Source of the DNA: Phymorhynchus buccinoides
Taxonomy: Eukaryota; Mollusca; Gastropoda; Neogastropoda; Raphitomidae
DNA length: 64,000 nt
Reading direction: 5' to 3'
NCBI GenBank assembly: GCA_017654935.2
Contig: CM065699.1
Span: forward strand, 6,428,551 to 6,492,550
Shown here: positions 43,211 through 64,000 of the stretch, piece by piece
Numbering within the stretch: position 1 is the first letter of the stretch
Layout of the letters: every line of letters starts with the position of its first letter
Position numbers and translations under genes: made by a program
The notes under the pieces: generated by a model
Seen by the model: the letters and a program-made list of their open reading frames with translations, nothing else
What the model was told of the DNA's origin: nothing
The model's database searches: none

Positions 43211-45850
43211 AAAACAGGACTTAACAGCACCTTTCAAAAATTAAAAGGACCTCTTGATGAATTAAAAGGATCTAATAATAAAACAGGACTTAACAGCACC
43301 TTTCAAAAATTAAAAGGATCTCTTGATGAATTAAAAGGATCTAATAATAAAACAGGACTTAACAGCACCTTTCAAAAATTAAAAGGATCTCTTGATGAAT
43401 TAAAAGGATCTAATAATAAAACAGGACTTAACAGCACCTTTCAAAAATTAAAAGGACCTCTTGATGAATTAAAAGGATCTAATAATAAAACAGGACTTAA
43501 CAGCACCTTTCAAAAATTAAAAGGACCTCTTGATGAATTAAAAGGATCTAATAATAAAACAGGACTTAACAGCACCTTTCAAAAATTAAAAGGACCTCTT
43601 GATGAATTAAAAGGATCTAATAATAAAACAGGACTTAACAGCACCTTTCAAAAATTAAAAGGACCTCTTGATGAATTAAAAGGATCTAATAATAAAACAG
43701 GACTTAACAGCACCTTTCAAAAATTAAAAGGACCTCTTGATGAATTAAAAGGATCTAATAATAAAACAGGACTTAACAGCACCTTTCAAAAATTAAAAGG
43801 ATCTCTTGATGAATTAAAAGGATCTAATAATAAAACAGGACTTAACAGCACCTTTCAAAAATTAAAAGGATCTCTTGATGAATTAAAAGGATCTAATAAT
43901 AAAACAGGACTTAACAGCACCTTTCAAAAATTAAAAGGATCTCTTGATGAATTAAAAGGATCTAATAATAAAACAGGACTTAACAGCACCTTTCAAAAAT
44001 TAAAAGGATCTCTTGATGAATTAAAAGGATCTAATAATAAAACAGGACTTAACAGCACCTTTCAAAAATTAAAAGGACCTCTTGATGAATTAAAAGGATC
44101 TAATAATAAAACAGGACTTAACAGCACCTTTCAAAAATTAAAAGGACCTCTTGATGAATTAAAAGGATCTAATAATAAAACAGGACTTAACAGCACCTTT
44201 CAAAAATTAAAAGGACCTCTTGATGAATTAAAAGGATCTAATAATAAAACAGGACTTAACAGCACCTTTCAAAAATTAAAAGGACCTCTTGATGAATTAA
44301 AAGGATCTAATAATAAAACAGGACTTAACAGCACCTTTCAAAAATTAAAAGGATCTCTTGATGAATTAAAAGGATCTAATAATAAAACAGGACTTAACAG
44401 CACCTTTCAAAAATTAAAAGGACCTCTTGATGAATTAAAAGGATCTAATAATAAAACAGGACTTAACAGCACCTTTCAAAAATTAAAAGGACCTCTTGAT
44501 GAATTAAAAGGATCTAATAATAAAACAGGACTTAACAGCACCTTTCAAAAATTAAAAGGATCTCTTGATGAATTAAAAGGATCTAATAATAAAACAGGAC
44601 TTAACAGCACCTTTCAAAAATTAAAAGGATCTCTTGATGAATTAAAAGGATCTAATAATAAAACAGGACTTAACAGCACCTTTCAAAAATTAAAAGGACC
44701 TCTTGATGAATTAAAAGGATCTAATAATAAAACAGGACTTAACAGCACCTTTAAATAAATTAAAAGGATCTCTTGATGAATTAAAAGGATCTAATAATAA
44801 AACAGGACTTAACAGCACCTTTCAAAAATTAAAAGGATCTCTTGATGAATTAAAAGGATCTAATAATAAAACAGGACTTAACAGCACCTTTCAAAAATTA
44901 AAAGGACCTCTTGATGAATTAAAAGGATCTAATAATAAAACAGGACTTAACAGCACCTTTCAAAAATTAAAAGGACCTCTTGATGAATTAAAAGGATCTA
45001 ATAATAAAACAGGACTTAACAGTACCTTTCAAAAATTAAAAGGACCTCTTGATGAATTAAAAGGATCTAATAATAAAACAGGACTTAACAGCACCTTTCA
45101 AAAATTAAAAGGACCTCTTGATGAATTAAAAGGATCTAATAATAAAACAGGACTTAACAGCACCTTTCAAAAATTAAAAGGATCTCTTGATGAATTAAAA
45201 GGATCTAATAATAAAACAGGACTTAACAGCACCTTTCAAAAATTAAAAGGACCTCTTGATGAATTAAAAGGATCTAATAATAAAACAGGACTTAACAGCA
45301 CCTTTCAAAAATTAAAAGGACCTCTTGATGAATTAAAAGGATCTAATAATAAAACAGGACTTAACAGCACCTTTCAAAAATTAAAAGGACCTCTTGATGA
45401 ATTAAAAGGATCTAATAATAAAACAGGACTTAACAGCACCTTTCAAAAATTAAAAGGACCTCTTGATGAATTAAAAGGATCTAATAATAAAACAGGACTT
45501 AACAGCACCTTTCAAAAATTAAAAGGATCTCTTGATGAATTAAAAGGATCTCTTGATGAATTAAAAGGATCTAATAATAAAACAGGACTTAACAGCACCT
45601 TTCAAAAATTAAAAGGATCTCTTGATGAATTAAAAGGATCTAATAATAAAACAGGACTTAACAGCACCTTTCAAAAATTAAAAGGATCTCTTGATGAATT
45701 AAAAGGATCTAATAATAAAACAGGACTTAACAGCACCTTTCAAAAATTAAAAGGACCTCTTGATGAATTAAAAGGATCTAATAATAAAACAGGACTTAAC
45801 AGCACCTTTCAAAAATTAAAAGGATCTCTTGCTGAATTAAAAGGATCTAC
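43211..45850 (+). repeat. 69-bp satellite array, about 38 copies
   Basis: Unit starts AAAACAGGACTTAACAGCAC and ends GGATCTAATAAT, period 69. Copies are almost identical; the main polymorphism is GGACCT/GGATCT. One unit near 44745 has a one-base insertion (TTTAAATAAATT) and one near 45530 has an extra 21-bp CTCTTGATGAATTAAAAGGAT block. One plus frame has no stop (pattern LKG(P/S)LDELKGSNN) until the aberrant unit, but lacks ATG. Confidence 0.95.
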
Positions 45851-46324
45851 TGGCTGAAATAAAGCACTTAAAAGGCCTGTTGACCAAAAACCAATTCACA
45901 AGGACTTAAAAGGTGCCTGGGAACCCTGTAACTGCTTAAATCCTAGAGTTGTTACCAATAATCCGGGTAAGGGATATGGTTTACGGCTATTTTTATCACA
46001 CAGAAAGATTTATAAAATGGACTTTTACCTCTAAAAGGAATGCTCAAAGTGAGATTGTGAATGCAAAGTCCACCAGCTTTTCTTCTACTGCGCACTGTTT
46101 ACGGTTTGTTTTTTCTCTGATGAATTTATATATAATAACTGTGATCAGTGGTGATTGTCGAATTAAGTAAGCTTTCGGTTCATTTTCGTTGTTGATTAAC
46201 TTAATTTTTCATTAAAAGTTCTCCATGATGAAATTAGCCCATAATCGATTCTAACCCCCTCAATTCAAGGCGAAACTTGGAGGAAATCAGCACCCTGAAT
46301 TAATGGTACCCGATCTAGGATTTA

Positions 46325-46410
46325 ATAATAATAATAATAATAATAATTTCACTTATATAGCGCGATACAAATCATGCTAAAAGCAAGCTCTCAGCGCTTT
46401 ACAAACTGAT
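46325..46410 (+). repeat. TATAGCGC...AGCGCTTTACA family, copy
   Basis: (AAT)n, CACTTATATAGCGCGATAC and GCTCTCAGCGCTTTACAAA. Confidence 0.7.
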
Positions 46411-46505
46411 AAAACCATATAAAAATATAAATTAAAAATTGACACATTGACACACCATGTTTCATAACAATGATATAGAATAATAGTAACATTATTTAAT
46501 AACAC

Positions 46506-46506
<1 letters not shown>

Positions 46507-46601
<95 letters not shown>

Positions 46602-46830
46602 AGGGAGAGGAGGTGGAGGGGTCAGGGTAAGTGTGTGTGTGTGGGGGGGGGGGGGGGGGGGGGTCAGGGTTAGACAGAGAAAAAGGCGGAGACAAGTGGG
46701 CAGGGTAAACTTTGACAGGAGTAAGACGGAGAGGCAGAGAGAAAGAGAGAGAGGGGGCGGGAGGGAGAGAGAGAGAGACAGAGGGGAAGGCGGGGGAAGG
46801 AGAGAGAGGGAGGACAGGTAGACAGAGTGT
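46507..46830 (+). repeat. (AG)n, poly-G and G/A-rich tract
   Basis: (AG)47 at 46507-46600, a G run at 46643-46663, then G/A-rich sequence to 46830. The tract may block replication or sequencing. No gene. Confidence 0.9.
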
Positions 46831-47309
46831 AAGGAAACAAAGAGAACATAATAAGAAATAATAAGAAAAAAGCACTAAAAACCTTAAGCAATATACATTC
46901 GCATTTCTAAGATAAAAGTTATAAGACTTTAAGCAAAACAAATTCAATTCGACCCCCCCCCCCCTTCCTCCGTTTCCCTCTGTTAAAACCAGAACAATTC
47001 AACTAGCATAATAAACACATTAAAAACATTATTCACTAGAAGAATACATGAAAAAAAGTATGCATACAAAGACACACAAACTCATGCGCATGACTGACAT
47101 CAGGGCAAAACTGTGTTTTACAGATGTTTGTTGAAGAGGTGTGTTTTCAGGTGTTTTTTAAAAGTGGGTAGAGACTGGATTTGGCGGAGAGTTATTGGTA
47201 GAGTTCCGAGTGACAGGGCCAAAGATAGTTAACCTCGGTAGGGCATCTCCACCGCGAACAAAATCATTCGCAGCTTTCTAGAATAGTAGTTGCCACTACC
47301 TACCTCACA

Positions 47310-47503
47310 CGTTCATGTTGTTGTCGTACCCTGGCTAAAAGAACTTGAACACTATGGTACAAATGCACCAGCTAAGGATGAGAACATTACGTGTGTGACC
47401 TGGATCTGGATCTGGATCTGGTACCATGGATACGTCGAAGGAGCCAATAAAGACCGTTTTTTATTACGCCGCCACGTTGGTCAGCCACACTCCGACTTCG
47501 GAA
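47310..47503 (+). repeat. Dispersed element 'GTCGTACCCTGGCT', copy 3
   Basis: Same family as 9795-9985 and 21755-21915. Carries an internal TGGATCTGGATCTGGATCTGG insert and ends at the TLR stop codon, so it overlaps the TLR 3' UTR. Confidence 0.7.
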
Positions 47504-60432
<12,929 letters not shown>

Positions 60433-61179
60433 GACTGTTGGTTTGCACAATGTTTTGCTTTCTTATGCTTTACAATCTTTCGCATTGAACATTTTCACTG
60501 AGAAGCAACATAATTCTGCCATTCCCAAGAAAGGGATTAAAGTTAGGATCAGTCAGCCTGGGATCATTTTCATAAAATCTGAAAGAAGCAGATTTTCATA
60601 CTTAGGGTGGTAAATATATATAATATATATAGGCTTACATGAGGGGTTGCTTAAACTGTTTTTAAAAACGTTTTCCTCAGCAAGAAGGGTTTGGTAGACT
60701 TTCTAAGTTTGAAAGGTTCGTGCACATAAGACCCTGAACTCAGAGAGACAAGTTTGAAAATAGCGCACCAGAAAATACACAAACACGGTGGGCCCTAATC
60801 TCTCGTAATAAATTAACTTGACTTTTAGTTTTCCAAGTCTTCGCTGCAAGATTGTTGGTAGCTCGAAAGAACGATTGTTTCAGTTTTCCTTCCTTTGTCT
60901 TTTTCCTGGTCGGCTTTTCATGTGAAGTCAGCCAAGCCGGTCAATTCTGAAACAGAAAGCATGGGTTGCAAAATCATCAATAGACCTACACCAATACCAG
61001 GCAAATAAGCTTAATTTTATGCGAAAAAATAATCTCATATACCCCTCCCCGCCCACCCACCACACCATTACGGTACAATTATCAAACGAAGGAAGCTATA
61101 GAGCTTGAAGAACAGGGAACAGGGACAACTTCTGAAAAGCGTCAGAGAGTAACTTGGCTGTTTGAAGAGGAAAACGTGC

Positions 61180-61690
61180 CTGGTACTGCAGTAGTTGCCA
61201 TCCCACTGTGACATTGCTGGTAATGAGCAGGCAGACAGACTGTCAAAGCAGGGCAGCCATCTGTAACAGCCAGACCACCCTTTGTCATACAAGGAGGCAA
61301 AAACCATCCTGCGCACCAGGTTTCTTGAATCGTGGAGGAATCGTCTTGGAATCGAAAATAACAAAGATGATCTCCAAACAGGTGATACTGTTCGTCACCA
61401 ACATGTGATATTGTTCAGACTGAGAACAGGACACTGCCGACTCCTGTCGCACCTTCACATGATCAACCTGACACACACTAGTGAGTGCCTTTGTGGCACT
61501 GTAATCCAATCCCCAGAGTACATCCTCCAAGAGTGCCCCACTTACCACGACATCAGATGTCAAACCTGGCCGGAAGGGAGGGACGGAGCTCCAACAGAAG
61601 CTGTGGGGACCCACAGAGGTGCTGAAGAAGACGACAGACTTCACCCCCACCACCGGATTAGGAGATTTAGAGATGGCCTCGAATCGTAAA
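61180..61690 (+). pseudogene. Non-LTR retrotransposon remnant (RNase H end and zinc-knuckle tail)
   Basis: Frames around 61190-61260 read a degenerate (P)SHCDIAGNEQADRLSK, the last motif of a retroelement RNase H. The following frame reads LSYKEAKTILRTRFLESWRN, then RLRTGHCRLLSHLHMI, then CLCGTVIQSPEYILQECP. This matches the LRTGH..L..HL......S..C.C......HIL..CP tail known in invertebrate non-LTR elements. A stop (CTGTAACAG) and frame changes show it is dead. It lies about 0.75 kb upstream of the TLR start. Confidence 0.75.
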
Positions 61691-61819
61691 AGAAGAAGAA
61701 AATTAAATGAAGGAATTGTAACTTTGCGGTTTCTGTCTCTCCAGTAATGTGGAGCCTATAATGACATCATTATTCAGCTCTTGGTAAATGTCCTCCGGGA
61801 CAGAAAAACAGCAACGGCA

Positions 61820-61825
61820 ACAATG

Positions 61826-61871
<46 letters not shown>

Positions 61872-61878
61872 CGACGGC

Positions 61879-61913
<35 letters not shown>

Positions 61914-61915
61914 AA
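61820..61915 (+). repeat. (CAA)n microsatellite
   Basis: About 30 CAA units with two CGG interruptions. Confidence 0.95.
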
Positions 61916-62170
61916 CTAGAGCGTAAAAGCGCTAGATCAACCAGCCGCGCGGCAGCATTTTCGGGTCCCGTGACCTTGCAGGAACAAAAAGACAAACGCC
62001 CCTGAAACTGAAGTCCGATCAAACAGTCCACACCCGAACTTTACAGTACCCCTGCGCCAGCGAATATCTCATCTGTAGCTCGCGCACTATTGACAGATGG
62101 AGAAAAGCATGCTCGCGGCAGCATTTTCGGCTCCAGTGGCCTTGACCTTTGACCAATGACCTTCACATTT
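61915..62170. repeat. Dispersed element related to 14866-14960
   Basis: GCGCTAGATCAACCAGCCGC, CGGCAGCATTTTCGG (twice) and TTGACCTTTGACCAATGACC. Confidence 0.5.
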
Positions 62171-62731
62171 GCACATGGCCTAGATATCCTACATACCTAT
62201 CCGCATGCAAAATGTGAGCCTCCTAGGTCCCTCCGTTCAAATGTTATCGCGTCGACATAGTCAAAGAGATAGAAAGTCAGACAGCCAGAAACAAACAGAA
62301 AGCTCTGCAAACATTCACCAGCTTTCGATTCGCGGCTCATTAAACACCAAAACAATTCTGGGACCATTTTGTTTTTCATTTTTATAAAACGATGTTTATT
62401 CAAAACATGTTACGAAGTTTATTCATGCACTCACTAGCAGAACAAGCCATCCTCAAAAGACCACTCTGTGACAGTCATGCTCCTCAACCACCCCAATCAT
62501 GAACAAACACCACATTGTACATATTGTGCGTACAGTGCGAATAATGATAATAACAAAAGTAATAGGAAAAAAACAAAAACAAAAACACCCCCCCTAGTAA
62601 TCGTACCACGAACCAAGGACCAACAGCTCACATTCTAAACACAAACTCTCTGCATGGCATCTCTTATAGTTCTAATATTTATTTCTCTGAATGTTTAAAA
62701 AAAAAAGAAACTCTCTTTTCTCCGAATCTAT

Positions 62732-62781
62732 GGTGTGTGTGTGTGTGTGTGGGGGGGGGGGGGTGCGTGTGTGTGCGTGTG

Positions 62782-62822
<41 letters not shown>

Positions 62823-62880
62823 CTGTGTGTGTGTGACTGTATGTGCGTGCGTGCGTGCGTCCGCGCGCGGCGCATCCGCA
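62732..62880 (+). repeat. (GT)n with poly-G
   Basis: TG run, G(13) at 62751-62763, then further TG/TGCG to 62865. 62200-62730 shows no gene. Confidence 0.93.
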
Positions 62881-63042
62881 AATCACCGAGTTTTGGTTTT
62901 CAGTTTCTCACAAGGAAGCTATGAAATGTAAGTAGGCCTGGTTTCTCTAGCAGAACAAAGAAACGACGCAGTAAACATGTGTGGCAGGTTATTTCCACTG
63001 GAAAGAATTCTTGGAACTGGAAAAGAAACATGATCCCATTCG

Positions 63043-63044
<2 letters not shown>

Positions 63045-63127
<83 letters not shown>
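63045..63127 (+). repeat. (GA)n microsatellite
   Basis: About 41 GA units, followed by ACGAATACGAATACGAATACGA. 63130-63480 is AT-rich without a gene. Confidence 0.95.
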
Positions 63128-63128
<1 letters not shown>

Positions 63129-63502
63129 GAATACGAATACGAATACGAATGTTTTACTGAGGGTAAAAAGGATAAGCTACAATAGCTTCTTTACACCTTG
63201 CCCTCTCACTCACACATTCATGCCATGCATCAAGCAAAGAAAATTTGACATAAAACAATCAAGTCAATAAAATGGAACAAAAATTGGCACATGAAATAAT
63301 TGAAAAAGAAATCAAAAATGGGATTTAAAGCAAACATGGATAATACTTAACAATGGTGAACTTGAATTGGTAGTTTAAATTGAGTACGAAAAAAGGGAAA
63401 CCATTTTGAGACAATGACAATTTTTCAGAATAAACCCAATTTTAAGGAAGAATAAAAAAAAAAAATAAACCATTATAAGATAACATGGGAATATGAGAGA
63501 GG

Positions 63503-63972
<470 letters not shown>

Positions 63973-64000
63973 CTCTCTTTCAAACACTCTTATACAAACT

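Noticed and set aside
43211..45850. CRISPR-like array
   Set aside because: Repeat units are directly contiguous with no unique spacers, and the context is eukaryotic. It is a satellite.

Overview
Eukaryotic nuclear DNA, most likely from a mollusc and probably a gastropod. Coding exons are short and widely separated, with canonical GT-AG splice sites, long introns, tRNA-derived SINEs, many MITE families, large GT/CA/TC/GA microsatellites and dispersed elements with a 'TATAGCGC...AAGCGCTTTACA' core. The lineage call is an inference from gene content and repeat style; no species marker was read. Apparent long ORFs are mostly reading frames through satellites. Four protein genes can be reconstructed from exons whose splice phases agree, plus one C-terminal gene fragment. 

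Layout. (1) 1-8000, plus strand: part of an ankyrin gene of the Sosondowah (SOWAH) type. Its visible exons include a 12-nt micro-exon and, apparently, four 3-nt micro-exons, each bounded by AG and GTRAGT. (2) 8001-8500: gap of exactly 500 N. (3) 8501-33500, exactly 25,000 bases between two 500-N gaps: the C-terminal half of BOP1 (ribosome biogenesis, WD40 propeller) in ten plus-strand exons at 8958-23647, then a 1.5-kb 22-bp minisatellite, several MITEs/SINEs, and at 32585-33500 the 3' part of a minus-strand gene for a Q/N/S-rich protein with 17-19-residue repeats. (4) 33501-34000: second 500-N gap. (5) 34001-47500: two plus-strand exons at 34997-36582 ending in a PDZ-ligand-like -TFV, a 750-bp TC tract, and an array of about 38 copies of a 69-bp repeat (43211-45850). 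(6) 47504-60432, minus strand: a complete nine-exon Toll-like receptor gene (predicted 897 residues; all eight junction phases agree). (7) 60433-64000: a non-LTR retrotransposon remnant and GA-rich composite satellites. 

Themes. The ankyrin gene and the -TFV fragment both lie on the plus strand and flank the 25-kb block. The block's own genes (BOP1 and the Q-rich gene) lack their 5' parts at its edges, which fits a block placed or cut by scaffolding. Within genes, short tandem duplications repeatedly hit exon borders: the ankyrin exon-1 acceptor, BOP1 exons 4, 9 and 10, and the last exon of the -TFV gene, leaving decoy splice sites and exon fragments. A TTAA-flanked MITE family with CCCTTT...AAAGGG ends occurs in eight well-bounded copies plus one rearranged copy. 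The genes are functionally unrelated (rRNA processing, innate immune sensing, ankyrin scaffold), so no operon-like logic applies.
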